DNA from: Anaerolineae bacterium
GTDB taxonomy: Bacteria > Chloroflexota > Anaerolineae > Aggregatilineales > Phototrophicaceae
Assembly: GCA_025454495.1 (NCBI GenBank)
Contig: JALOOI010000010.1
Location: 1-35,335, forward strand
Reading direction: 5' to 3'
Length of the DNA stretch: 35,335 bases
Part shown: piece by piece, positions 25,107-32,601 of the stretch
Numbering within the stretch: the first letter of the stretch is position 1
Layout of the letters: each line of letters starts with the position of its first letter
Program-made: the position numbers and the translations under genes
The notes under the pieces: model-generated
Seen by the model: only the letters and a program-made list of their open reading frames with translations
The model's database searches: none
Told to the model about the DNA's origin: nothing

Positions 25107-25121
25107 AACACAGCGGCACGA

Positions 25122-26816
25122 TCAGGCCCGCACCAGTTTCACCGGCTTGTGCTTCATGCTAAAGCGCTTCAGGCGGTTCAGCACGCGCTCCACGTGCATT
25201 TCCTGCACATCGACGTAGGTTTCATCCTGGCGAATTTCGATGGCACCGATGGCCTTGCCGGGGATGCCGGCGTGCGCGGCGATGGAACCGACAATGTCAC
25301 CGGGGCGGATGCCATCCGTGTGGCCGATGTTCATCATCAGGCGCACCATGCCTTCTTCGGGCGTGGCTTCGCGGCGGCGGCGCGGGCGTTCCCCGCCCTC
25401 GTCCTCGCGGCGCGGGCGCTGGTCGCGGTCGCGGTCGCGGCTGCTGCTGCCGCTGCGCCGGTTCTCCCACGACGGGCGTTCCCGGCGCGGGTCCAGGTCA
25501 AGCTGCCGCACATGATCCACCGGGCGTTTGCTTTCGCTCAGCCGGGCGATCTGGATGGCGGCGGCGGCCACCTGGGTCATGTCGTAGCCGGCATCGGTGA
25601 GCGTGGCGACGATCTCCATGCCGGTGGCCACGTCGTCCGTCTCCAGGATTTTTTCCAGTTGCTGCAAAAAGAGCTGGTTACGCCGGGTGCGGATGTCTTC
25701 CAGGCGCGGCAGCTTCATCTCCGTCAGCGGCTGCTTGATGAAGTGTTCCAGCGAGCGCAGGCGGCGGCGTTCTTCCGGCGCGACCAGCGTGATGGCCTTG
25801 CCGCTGCGCCCGGCCCGCCCGGTACGGCCGATGCGATGCACATAATCATCTTCATCCATGGGGATGTCGAAGTTGAACACGTGCGACACATCAGGAATAT
25901 CCACCCCGCGGGCCACCACATCGGTCGCCACCAGCACCGGCAGGTCGCCGCTGCGGAAGCGGCGCATCACGGCTTCGCGGGCTTCCTGGGACAGGTCGCC
26001 GCTGATGACATCCACCAGATAGCCGCGGGTTTGCAGCGCTTCCATCAGTTCGGTCGCGCCGGCGCGGGTGCGGGTGAAGACCAGCGCACTCTGCATATCT
26101 TCCATTTCCAGCATCCGCGAGAGCGCCGGAATGCGCGAATCGTTGTGCACCAGCACATAATACTGCTCAATCTGCTGGACGGTGACTTCGGAACGCGGCA
26201 CATGCACAAATTCCGGCTGGCGCATGTATTTGCCGGCGATGTGGCGGATGGCTTCGGGCAGCGTGGCGGAAAAGAGCGCGGTCTGCCGGCTGGGGGCCAG
26301 TTGCGACAGAATGGCTTCCACATCTTCGATGAAGCCCATCCGCAGCATTTCATCGGCTTCGTCCAGCACCAGGTAACGCACGTGGCTCAGGTCGAGCATC
26401 TTTTTGTGCATCAGGTCCAGCAGCCGCCCCGGCGTACCGACGACGACATCCACCCCTCTTTCGAGGCGTTTTTGCTGGCGCACGTAGGACTGGCCGCCGT
26501 AAATGGGCATGATGCGCACCTGGCGATGCTTGCCATACGTCCACAGCGCGTCCGACACCTGAAGCGCCAGTTCGCGGGTGGGGGTGAGGATGAGCGCCTG
26601 AATGTGCGGGGCGGGAATATCCATCTGGTGCAGCAGCGGCAGGCCGAAGGCGGCCGTTTTGCCGGTGCCGGTCTGGGCCTGGCCCAGCACATCGTGGCCG
26701 CCCAGCAGGACGGGGATGGCCAGTTGCTGGATGGCGGTGGGTTCGGTGTAGCCGGATTCGGTAATGGCCTGGAGCAGTTCGGCACGCAGCCCCAGTGTTT
26801 CAAAAGTGGTGGTCAT
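25122..26816 (-). CDS. deaD: DEAD-box RNA helicase, DeaD/CshA type
   Basis: This 564-residue ATP-dependent RNA helicase has a Q motif (FETLGL, GYTEPTAIQ), Walker A AQTGTGKT (47-54), PTRELALQ, TPGR, DEAD (152-155), SAT (183-185), and HRIGRTGRAGR in the second RecA domain. An Arg/Asp-rich linker (about 455-490) is followed by a C-terminal DeaD/DbpA RNA-binding domain (GMVRLMMNIGHTDGIRPGDIVG onward). Such proteins unwind structured RNA in ribosome assembly, mRNA turnover and cold response. AGGA is suitably placed before the ATG at 26816. It has a predicted leader of about 225 bases and is followed directly by the tandem repeat block. Confidence 0.95.
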   Translation of the reverse strand: MTTTFETLGLRAELLQAITESGYTEPTAIQQLAIPVLLGGHDVLGQAQTGTGKTAAFGLPLLHQMDIPAPHIQALILTPTRELALQVSDALWTYGKHRQVRIMPIYGGQSYVRQQKRLERGVDVVVGTPGRLLDLMHKKMLDLSHVRYLVLDEADEMLRMGFIEDVEAILSQLAPSRQTALFSATLPEAIRHIAGKYMRQPEFVHVPRSEVTVQQIEQYYVLVHNDSRIPALSRMLEMEDMQSALVFTRTRAGATELMEALQTRGYLVDVISGDLSQEAREAVMRRFRSGDLPVLVATDVVARGVDIPDVSHVFNFDIPMDEDDYVHRIGRTGRAGRSGKAITLVAPEERRRLRSLEHFIKQPLTEMKLPRLEDIRTRRNQLFLQQLEKILETDDVATGMEIVATLTDAGYDMTQVAAAAIQIARLSESKRPVDHVRQLDLDPRRERPSWENRRSGSSSRDRDRDQRPRREDEGGERPRRRREATPEEGMVRLMMNIGHTDGIRPGDIVGSIAAHAGIPGKAIGAIEIRQDETYVDVQEMHVERVLNRLKRFSMKHKPVKLVRA

Positions 26817-27046
26817 CAGTCATCCTGTGAACGGTAAAACCTGTAGAGGTAAAAACGGTTTACCCCGGCTGCGCCCCCGCGAACCAATGTCGGAAAAGGT
26901 GGTGAGTTGCACTCACAGCAGCATGTCCTGCATCACCTATCCCGGTCATCATCTCGAGGGCTTTCCAGCCGCATGATCCCAGGTGACACAGAAAGAGCCT
27001 GCACAAGGCAGGCAGCAGGTTACAGGTCGTAGTGTACGATGCCATC
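26817..27046 (-). promoter_or_regulatory. Long structured 5' leader of the helicase mRNA
   Basis: The 313-base gap between the helicase and the Clp_N gene contains no convincing gene. From the promoter at 27047-27055, the leader would be about 225 bases. It contains a GTGAG-TTGCA-CTCAC hairpin (26902-26916). Close to the ribosome site there is a GGTAAA/TTTACC hairpin (26848-26864), plus a nearby ACGGTAAAACC (26831-26841) that could pair alternatively with it. Autoregulatory leaders are known for cold-shock helicases; here this is inference. No known riboswitch motif was recognised. Confidence 0.4.
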
Positions 27047-27055
27047 ATTATAACA
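27047..27055 (-). promoter_or_regulatory. Extended -10 promoter of the helicase gene
   Basis: The minus strand reads TGTTATAAT, a perfect -10 with a TGn extension. The -35 position holds GGTAAC, a poor match. Transcription would start near 27040. Confidence 0.55.
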
Positions 27056-27129
27056 GAGGCGGCCCCACCGTTACCAGAGAGAAGAAGGGGTGAATTATAA
27101 ATTTTTCGTAAGAAATATGATCGGATGGC

Positions 27130-28035
27130 TTAAAAGCGCTTCTTCCATTCGCCGGTGTCGTAGGGGTCGCCGCGCAGGTGTTTGTTCAGCAGGCGGTTCA
27201 CCTTATCCGCCGCCGCGCCGTACTGCTGCAACAGGCCAATGCCGGCCGGCAGCAGCGTCAGCGTCAGCAGCAAATGATCCGCCCCCACGTAATGGCTGCC
27301 CAGTTTATCCGCCTGTTCGATGGCGGTGCTCAGCAGCGGCTGAAGATCGCTCAGCAGCGCGGCTTCGCGCCGGTCGAGCGCCACCTGGAGGGCGACGGTT
27401 TGCAGGCCGCTGCGCTGCAAAATTTGCGAGGTCACGCCGCGCCGTTCCTGCACCAGCGCCAGCAGCACATGCCCCATCCCCGGGGCCGGGTGCTCCAGCG
27501 AGAGGGCGGTTTGTTCGGCGGCGTTCAGCACCCGGCGCGATAGTTCGCTGAGGCGGGTATTGCTGCGGACGACGGTGAGGTTAAATTCCTGTTCACGCGC
27601 CTGGATCACATGGCGCACGCGGCGGCGGATTTGCTCCGGCGGCAGGTCGATCAGCCGCAGCAGCTCCAGCGCATTCCCCGGCGTGGTGCGGGTGATGCCC
27701 AGCAGCAGGTGCTCGGTGCCGATGTAATGGCTGCCCAGCCAGTCCGATTCCAGTTCGGCATCGGCCAGCGCCTTCTGGAAGGCCTCGCCCGGGGGCATGG
27801 GCTGCGGCACCTCCTCCACGCGCGGCAGCAGGCGCTTGAGGAACACCCCGGCCACATCCGGCGTAATGTTCAATTCTGCGATCACCTGGGCCCCCAGGCT
27901 GCCTTCGGCCAGCATCACCCCCACCAGCAAATGCCCGGTATCCTGCTGCGCGTGCTGAAAGCCCGTCGCCAGGGTGCTGGCGTGCGTCAGCGCCCGGAGC
28001 GCATGATGACTGTAGCGGTGGCTGGCAGTGGTCAT
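27130..28035 (-). CDS. Clp_N-domain-only protein (no AAA+ domain)
   Basis: This 301-residue protein consists of two double Clp_N modules. Each is centred on a repeat like GSHYIGTEHLLLGITR (first) and GSHYVGADHLLLTLTL (second), with earlier half-repeats QQDTGHLLVGVMLAEGS and PAPGMGHVLLALVQERRG. In ClpA/ClpC this domain binds substrates or adaptors. Here there is no Walker A, Walker B or ClpP loop, so it cannot be an unfoldase itself and may act as an adaptor, decoy or drug-binding protein. The start at 28035 was chosen because a TATAAT at 28070-28075 would start transcription near 28064, past the upstream ATGs at 28089 and 28071. The leader has no clear ribosome site. Confidence 0.85.
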   Translation of the reverse strand: MTTASHRYSHHALRALTHASTLATGFQHAQQDTGHLLVGVMLAEGSLGAQVIAELNITPDVAGVFLKRLLPRVEEVPQPMPPGEAFQKALADAELESDWLGSHYIGTEHLLLGITRTTPGNALELLRLIDLPPEQIRRRVRHVIQAREQEFNLTVVRSNTRLSELSRRVLNAAEQTALSLEHPAPGMGHVLLALVQERRGVTSQILQRSGLQTVALQVALDRREAALLSDLQPLLSTAIEQADKLGSHYVGADHLLLTLTLLPAGIGLLQQYGAAADKVNRLLNKHLRGDPYDTGEWKKRF

Positions 28036-28069
28036 AAGGAAGGGCAGCCTGTGGACAACGATAAGTCTC

Positions 28070-28099
28070 ATTATAATGCGCCCCGGCATTCGGCGGCAA
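28070..28099 (-). promoter_or_regulatory. Putative promoter of the Clp_N-only gene
   Basis: On the minus strand the sequence is TTGCCG, 18 bases, TATAAT. The leader to the ATG at 28035 would be about 29 bases. It overlaps the two in-frame ATGs at 28071 and 28089, arguing against them. Confidence 0.5.
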
Positions 28100-28245
28100 C
28101 CAGCAGGCCGCCCCCGGCGCGGTGGCCGGGCGAGCCTGAGCGTCTCTCTTAACCATTGCTCACTTCTTTATCATGTCTTAAGTAAACGAAAGCTCATTTA
28201 GCGCTATACTGGGTGCCATAACGATCATTACGTAAGGACGACCCT

Positions 28246-28686
28246 ATGAACTCATCCAGCGCCCTGGCTGCACTTTTAGGGCTGCAAACCCCGGAAGAAA
28301 TCTTTTATGAACTGAACCGCGAAGGTGATGCCTGTGATGTCATCGTGCGGCTGGACGATGGCAGCGTGTATACGGCGACCTTTGTGACCATGGATTATCT
28401 GCGCCGCCAGATGGATTTGTCGTTTCAGGTGATGTGCCAGATGCCGGATACGCCGCCGGTGCGTTATGCCGTCATTGATACGACGCATGTGGTGGTGGAA
28501 GCGCTGGAGCGCGACCTCATCGAAGATACCATTGATAACCTCATCAACCTGGATGTTTTTGAAAGCTACTTCATCCGCGTGACCGAAGACCCGGCCGGGG
28601 CGGCCCGAACTATGAACGATGGCCGACGGGCGACCCAGGAAGTGGCGGCGGTGGTCATTTCGGATGTGCTGGTGGTGCAGCAGTAA
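28246..28686 (+). CDS. Hypothetical protein, 146 residues
   Basis: No family was recognised. The protein is acidic and soluble, with alternating strand and helix patterns: EEIFYELNREGDACDVIVRLDDGSV, a middle with hydrophobic YAVIDTTHVVVEAL, then LIEDTIDNLINLDVFESYFIRV, and a hydrophobic C-terminus VAAVVISDVLVVQQ. There is no signal peptide, cysteine motif or obvious catalytic set. AAGGA lies about eight bases before the ATG, and a TATACT lies at 28205-28210. It is divergent from the Clp_N-only gene and followed by a strong hairpin, so it seems to be a single-gene unit. Confidence 0.75.
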   Translation: MNSSSALAALLGLQTPEEIFYELNREGDACDVIVRLDDGSVYTATFVTMDYLRRQMDLSFQVMCQMPDTPPVRYAVIDTTHVVVEALERDLIEDTIDNLINLDVFESYFIRVTEDPAGAARTMNDGRRATQEVAAVVISDVLVVQQ

Positions 28687-28690
28687 AGCC

Positions 28691-28729
28691 TCCGGGCCCG
28701 GGCAGTACGCCGGTACTGCCGGGGCCGGA
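28691..28729 (+). terminator. Long near-perfect hairpin after the 28246 gene
   Basis: GGCCCGGGCAGTAC (28695-28708) pairs with GTACTGCCGGGGCC (28713-28726) with one mismatch and a four-base loop. TCC/GGA outside adds three pairs past a one-base bulge. It begins five bases after the stop codon. No T run follows, so it may be a Rho-aided terminator, a 3' stability structure or a protein site. Confidence 0.55.
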
Positions 28730-28732
28730 ACG

Positions 28733-28746
28733 GATCCATATGGATC
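28733..28746. promoter_or_regulatory. Perfect 14-base palindrome
   Basis: GATCCAT/ATGGATC is a perfect dyad placed just after the long hairpin and about 105 bases upstream of the likely thrS promoter. It could be a dimeric regulator site; there is no direct evidence of function. Confidence 0.3.
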
Positions 28747-29024
28747 ACTGCGCACCCCGACCCCCTGTTGTCTGCTGCTGACCGCATGGCGCGTTAGGCC
28801 GGCCTGCGCCGGTGCTGCGGCCATGTATTTCCTTTTGCCATACCCTGGTTATAATCATCCCCGCCTGCCATCGCACGCTGGCCGCGGCGGCCGGCAACTG
28901 CCCGGCCGGCCGGGCCCTCACGCAGCGCCCGGGCCCGTCAGGTATTGGCCCGGCCGCGCCCTGTTGATCGTCAATCATCGGCGCAATCGCCTACTGGATC
29001 ATCACACCACAGGAAAAACACAGC
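28747..29024 (+). promoter_or_regulatory. Upstream region and leader of thrS
   Basis: Together with the hairpin and palindrome, this fills the 338-base gap before thrS. A TATAAT at 28850-28855 (TTTCCT 16 bases before it, weak) would start transcription near 28862, giving a leader of about 160 bases. The leader is very GC-rich, with GGCCG/CGGCC runs and GGGCC/GGCCC pairing near 28930-28955. No T-box signature (such as the GGTGG-containing antiterminator element) was found, and no gene is evident. Confidence 0.35.
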
Positions 29025-30872
29025 ATGTCTAACCATGACCGTGACCGTAACCATGACCATGACCATGACCAACCCTACGAAGCCACCCCGCTGTATCGCA
29101 TCCGGCATTCGCTGGCGCATGTGCTGGCCCAGGCGATGCTGGAACGCTTCCCGGAAGCGCATATCGCCATTGGCCCGCCCATCGAAGATGGCTTCTATTA
29201 CGATTTTGCCCTGCCCGCGTCCATCACCGAGGGCGACCTGGAGTGGGTGGAAAACCGCATGAAGCAAATTGTGAAGGGCCGCCATGCCTTCACCGTGCGC
29301 GACGTTACGCCGGGCGAAGCGCGGCAGCTTTTCGCCGGCCAGCCCTTTAAGCTGGAACTGATCGATGACCTGGTGAACGGCCGGGTGGACGACAACGGCA
29401 ACAAAATCGCTGCGCCGGCCGAAAAAATGACGCTGTACACCCAGGACACGTTTACCGATTTGTGCCGCGGGCCGCATGTGGCCACCACGCAGGACATCAA
29501 CCCGAAGGCCTTCAGCATTCGCGTGCGGCCGCCGGCCGGGGCCTACTGGCGCGGCGATGAGAAGCGCCCGCAGTTAACGCGCATCTATGGCACCGCCTGG
29601 GAAACGCCGGAACAGCTTCAGGCGTATATCCAGCGCCTGGAAGAAGCCCGCCGGCGCGATCATCGCCTGCTGGGCGAAAAGCTGGAACTGTTCATCATCA
29701 GCCCGCTGGTGGGCAAGGGGCTGCCGCTGTGGCTGCCGGATGGCGCAACCCTGCGCGATACGCTGGAGCGCTGGCTGCGCCAGGTGCAGATCGACAATGG
29801 CTATCTGCCGGTGGTCACACCGCACATCGGCAACCTGGACCTGTACCGCACCTCCGGCCACTATCCTTACTACAAAGACAGCCAGTACACGCCCATCCAG
29901 GTGGATGAGGAAGAATACCTGCTGAAGCCGATGAACTGCCCGCACCACATCATGATCTATAAAAACGGGCTGCACAGCTACCGCGACCTGCCCATGCGCC
30001 TGGCAGAATTTGGCACCGTGTACCGCTACGAACAATCCGGCGAGCTGAACGGCCTCACCCGTGTGCGCGGCTTCACGGTGGACGACGCGCACATCTTCGT
30101 CACGCCGGAGCAGCTTCTGGAAGAATTTAAGACCGTGGTGGAACTGGTGCGCTACGTCTTTAGCACCCTGGGCCTGAGCGATTTTCGCTGCCGCGTGGGG
30201 ATTCGTGACCCGCAGAGCAACAAATATGTGGGCGATGATGCCCTGTGGGAGAGCGCGACGGCGGCCATCATCACCGCGGTGAAAGACCTGGGCCTGCCCT
30301 ACAGCGTGGAAGAAGGCGAAGCCGCTTTCTACGGCCCCAAGCTGGATTTTATCGTGCGGGATGTGCTGAAACGCCAGTGGCAACTGGGCACGGTGCAGGT
30401 GGATTATAACCTGCCGCAGCGCTTTGAACTGGAATATGTCGATGCGGATAACCAGCGCAAACGCCCGATCATGATCCATCGTGCGCCCTTCGGCAGCATG
30501 GAGCGCTTCGTGGGCATTTTGATCGAACATTTTGCCGGCGAGTTCCCGGTGTGGCTGGCCCCCACCCAGGTGATGCTCATCCCCATTCGCCCGGAACACA
30601 ACGCCTACGCCGAACAGGTGACGGCCCACCTGCGGGCGGCCGGGCTGCGCGTGAAAGCCGACCTGCGCGATAAAAATATGCGTAACAAAATCAAGGAACA
30701 TCGGCAGAAATTCATCCCCTACCTGCTCATTGTGGGGGATAAAGACGTGGAAAACGGCACCGTCAGCGTGCGGCTGCGGACGGATGAAGACCATGGCGCA
30801 CTGTCGCTGGCGGATTTTACCGCCATGGCGCAGGGCCTCATCCGCAGCCACAGCCCGGCGCTGCTGGCCTGA
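29025..30872 (+). CDS. thrS: Threonyl-tRNA synthetase without TGS domain
   Basis: This 615-residue enzyme charges tRNA-Thr. It has the editing (SAD) domain at 25-165, with HSLAH (His28, His32) and DLCRGPH (Cys147, His151). The class II core follows at about 220-510, with zinc ligands Cys305 (MNCPHH), His356 (DDAHIF) and His485 (MIHRAP), then the anticodon-binding domain (about 515-610). The roughly 60-residue TGS domain that opens the E. coli enzyme is missing. Instead there are 20 residues rich in His and Asp (MSNHDRDRNHDHDHDQ), encoded by CATGAC-type hexamers. AGGA lies about ten bases before the ATG. TGS is absent in some natural ThrRS, so this form is probably active. Confidence 0.95.
   Translation: MSNHDRDRNHDHDHDQPYEATPLYRIRHSLAHVLAQAMLERFPEAHIAIGPPIEDGFYYDFALPASITEGDLEWVENRMKQIVKGRHAFTVRDVTPGEARQLFAGQPFKLELIDDLVNGRVDDNGNKIAAPAEKMTLYTQDTFTDLCRGPHVATTQDINPKAFSIRVRPPAGAYWRGDEKRPQLTRIYGTAWETPEQLQAYIQRLEEARRRDHRLLGEKLELFIISPLVGKGLPLWLPDGATLRDTLERWLRQVQIDNGYLPVVTPHIGNLDLYRTSGHYPYYKDSQYTPIQVDEEEYLLKPMNCPHHIMIYKNGLHSYRDLPMRLAEFGTVYRYEQSGELNGLTRVRGFTVDDAHIFVTPEQLLEEFKTVVELVRYVFSTLGLSDFRCRVGIRDPQSNKYVGDDALWESATAAIITAVKDLGLPYSVEEGEAAFYGPKLDFIVRDVLKRQWQLGTVQVDYNLPQRFELEYVDADNQRKRPIMIHRAPFGSMERFVGILIEHFAGEFPVWLAPTQVMLIPIRPEHNAYAEQVTAHLRAAGLRVKADLRDKNMRNKIKEHRQKFIPYLLIVGDKDVENGTVSVRLRTDEDHGALSLADFTAMAQGLIRSHSPALLA
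29039..29070 (+). repeat. Hexamer repeat (CATGAC-like) at the thrS start
   Basis: Five or six imperfect units of the form CATGAC/CGTGAC/CGTAAC encode His-Asp and Arg-Asp dipeptides at the ThrRS N-terminus. The last three units are identical, as expected for a slippage-prone microsatellite. Each change of one unit would add or remove two residues without a frameshift. Confidence 0.7.
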
Positions 30873-30881
30873 GGCCGCCGG

Positions 30882-30938
30882 CACCCCCGCGCCCGCCGCA
30901 GGAGAACGCCTGTCTCTGCGCCGGGCGCGGGCCGGGGT
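30882..30938 (+). terminator. Large GC-rich hairpin after thrS
   Basis: CCCGCGCCCG (30886-30895) pairs perfectly with CGGGCGCGGG (30922-30931). An inner GCAG/CTGC plus AGA/TCT stem and an outer ACC/GGT extension enlarge it. It starts about ten bases after the stop codon. There is no T tract, so it may be a Rho-type or weak terminator before the next transcription unit. Confidence 0.45.
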
Positions 30939-30979
30939 CAGGATGGGGATGGGCGGGGATAAGGATCACGGAGGATCGC

Positions 30980-31243
30980 ATGACCTGGCAGGAAATTCGA
31001 CAGCGATACCCGCAGCGCTGGCTGGTGCTGGAAGGATTTGAAGCGTACAGCGCCGGCGGGCACTGGGTCGTCCCCCGGCTGGAGGTGATCGCGGTGTTTG
31101 CCGACGACTGGAAACCTGCCTGGGAACATTACAAACAGCTTCATCACGCCGATCGCTTCCGTGATTATTATGTGCTGCACACCGCCCGCGAGGAACTGAA
31201 TATTGGTGTGCTGGATCAATTTGGGCGGGTTGTCACCGAATAA
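30980..31243 (+). CDS. 87-residue hypothetical protein coupled to a retropepsin-like gene
   Basis: This is a small soluble protein (MTWQEIRQRYPQRWLVLEGFEA, later VVPRLEVIAVFADDWKPAWEHYKQLH, and YYVLHTAREELNIGVLDQFG). No family name was recognised. It has an aromatic-rich alpha/beta pattern and no signal peptide, cysteine set or catalytic motif. GGAGG lies five bases before the ATG, an excellent ribosome site. The TAA stop shares its last A with the ATG of the aspartic protease gene (TAATG), so the two are tightly co-translated and probably work together, perhaps as partner or substrate binder and protease (inference). Confidence 0.8.
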   Translation: MTWQEIRQRYPQRWLVLEGFEAYSAGGHWVVPRLEVIAVFADDWKPAWEHYKQLHHADRFRDYYVLHTAREELNIGVLDQFGRVVTE

Positions 31244-31638
31244 TGGCCGCGTCTATCAGCATCTTTCAGGGGTTGCCCTGTATTGCTGTGACCATCACCC
31301 ACGCTGGAAAAAGCCTCACCCTGGAGCGCGTGCTGATTGATACAGGTGCTGCGGCCTGCGTTTTCAAAACCGATGATCTGGTTTATATGCATGAAACGGA
31401 TATTTTGCGTACCATGCGCGGTGTGGGAGGCATTGAACGGGTTATCCAAAAACAAATTGATCGCCTGGAGGCCGGTGGTTTGCAGGCAGCGCCCTTTACC
31501 ATTCAGATGGGGGCGATGGATTATGGTTTGCCGCTGGATGGTATTCTGGGGAGCGATTTTTGGCTGGCCACCCGTGCAGTGATCAATTTTGCGACGCGGA
31601 CACTTCAGTCGGACGGCATGGGCTATAATGAAGCCTGA
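31243..31638 (+). CDS. Retropepsin-like aspartic protease
   Basis: This 131-residue protein is the size of one retropepsin subunit. It shows ERVLIDTGAAACVF, with the catalytic DTGA at about residues 33-36, and LDGILGSDFWLATRAVINF, the hydrophobic-hydrophobic-Gly motif that completes the fold. Active retropepsins are homodimers with one Asp from each chain. No signal peptide or membrane segment is seen, so it acts in the cytosol. The bases look less GC-rich than those of neighbouring genes, with more A/T at third positions, which might reflect a different origin. It depends on the preceding gene for translation through the TAATG overlap. Confidence 0.85.
   Translation: MAASISIFQGLPCIAVTITHAGKSLTLERVLIDTGAAACVFKTDDLVYMHETDILRTMRGVGGIERVIQKQIDRLEAGGLQAAPFTIQMGAMDYGLPLDGILGSDFWLATRAVINFATRTLQSDGMGYNEA
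31624..31629 (+). promoter_or_regulatory. Possible -10 element for the secreted protein gene
   Basis: A perfect TATAAT lies within the end of the protease gene, 41 bases before the ATG at 31670. No -35 hexamer is convincing. Its position argues for the ATG at 31670 rather than earlier in-frame starts at 31589 and 31628. Confidence 0.35.
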
Positions 31639-31669
31639 CGAAACCGATAACCACGAAAGGGACAGGCAC

Positions 31670-32578
31670 ATGGGGCGACGGAGAATAGTGGGACTGCTGG
31701 TGGCGCTGCTGCTGGTGCTGCTGGCGATGGCACCTGGGAGCGGCGGACGGGCGCTGGCGCAGGATGGCGCGGTGATCGGCGGGGATGATGCGGCGCTGCG
31801 GACGTACCTGGCCCGCCTGGCGCGGGCGGTGGGCGGGCCGCTGTCGGTGAGCGTGTATGTGGCGCAGCTTCCGCCGGAACTGCCCTTCGCCCTGCCGCTG
31901 CCGCCGGCCGTGCGCCTGGTGGGCAGCATCACCCGCCCCTCCTCCGAAGGGCGCACCTTTTACGAAATTGCGCTGGATGGCAGCACCCCCGGCGATGTGA
32001 TGACCTTCTACCGCGACGCGCTGACGGCCGCCGGCTGGACGGTCATCCAGTCCGATGCCACCACCAGCGGCGGTTTTGACCCCACCGCCAGCGCTTTCGG
32101 CAGCTTCTGCCTGAACAATACCGAAGCCAACATCACCCTGGATGCGTTTGCCGCCGGCACCCAGACCAATATCATCACCCTCAATGTGCAAATCCCCGCC
32201 GATAGCTTTCAGTGCCAGGCGGTGATTGCCCCGATCACGGTCGATCCGTATCGGCTGATCCCCATGCTGGCGCTGCCGCCCGGCGTGGCGCTGCAAAACA
32301 ACACCAGCGGCCTGTCGTTTTACACGCCAGAAGCGCCGGTGGCTTCGGCCCCGGCCACGCTCAGCAGCGAGCGCCCGCTGGCCGAGATCGCCGCGGATTA
32401 TAATCTTCAGCTTCAGGCGGCCGGCTGGACGCAGGTGAGCGCCGAAGCCGGCGGTACCTTCGCCCTCAGCCTGTGGACGCTGCCGGATACCGAAGGCGGC
32501 ACCTGGCAGGGCCGCTTTTTGCTGATGGCCGCCGGCACACCCGGCCAGTATCATGCGCTGCTGTACATTCAACAATGA
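31670..32578 (+). CDS. Secreted hypothetical protein, two related segments
   Basis: This 302-residue protein starts [10 protein letters not shown], with a hydrophobic segment and a likely cleavage after GRALAQ, so it is exported. The body has two segments of similar pattern: [20 protein letters not shown] in the first half and [20 protein letters not shown] in the second. Each is followed by strand-rich sequence, suggesting a duplicated small alpha/beta domain. There is no catalytic motif and no lipobox. The family was not recognised. AAGGG lies about nine bases before the ATG. It is followed by the RidA-like gene and may be co-transcribed with it. Confidence 0.75.
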   Translation: MGRRRIVGLLVALLLVLLAMAPGSGGRALAQDGAVIGGDDAALRTYLARLARAVGGPLSVSVYVAQLPPELPFALPLPPAVRLVGSITRPSSEGRTFYEIALDGSTPGDVMTFYRDALTAAGWTVIQSDATTSGGFDPTASAFGSFCLNNTEANITLDAFAAGTQTNIITLNVQIPADSFQCQAVIAPITVDPYRLIPMLALPPGVALQNNTSGLSFYTPEAPVASAPATLSSERPLAEIAADYNLQLQAAGWTQVSAEAGGTFALSLWTLPDTEGGTWQGRFLLMAAGTPGQYHALLYIQQ

Positions 32579-32601
32579 GCATCCGGGGAGACGCAAAACT
32601 G

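Noticed and set aside
24705-26837. 710-residue open frame on the plus strand
   Set aside because: It runs across non-coding tandem repeats and antisense to a clear DEAD-box helicase. The translation is low complexity (SPRPGHSPSGRGAG type) with no domain, and open antisense frames are common at this GC content.
26860-27048. 62-residue minus-strand frame in the helicase leader
   Set aside because: It lacks a ribosome site, has Cys/His-rich composition without family similarity, and begins at the promoter itself.
28036-28089. Upstream ATG starts of the Clp_N-only protein
   Set aside because: They overlap the likely -10 and -35 elements, and the added residues are not part of the Clp_N fold.
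28687-29024. T-box riboswitch for thrS
   Set aside because: No specifier-loop arrangement or conserved antiterminator element could be found in the gap before thrS.
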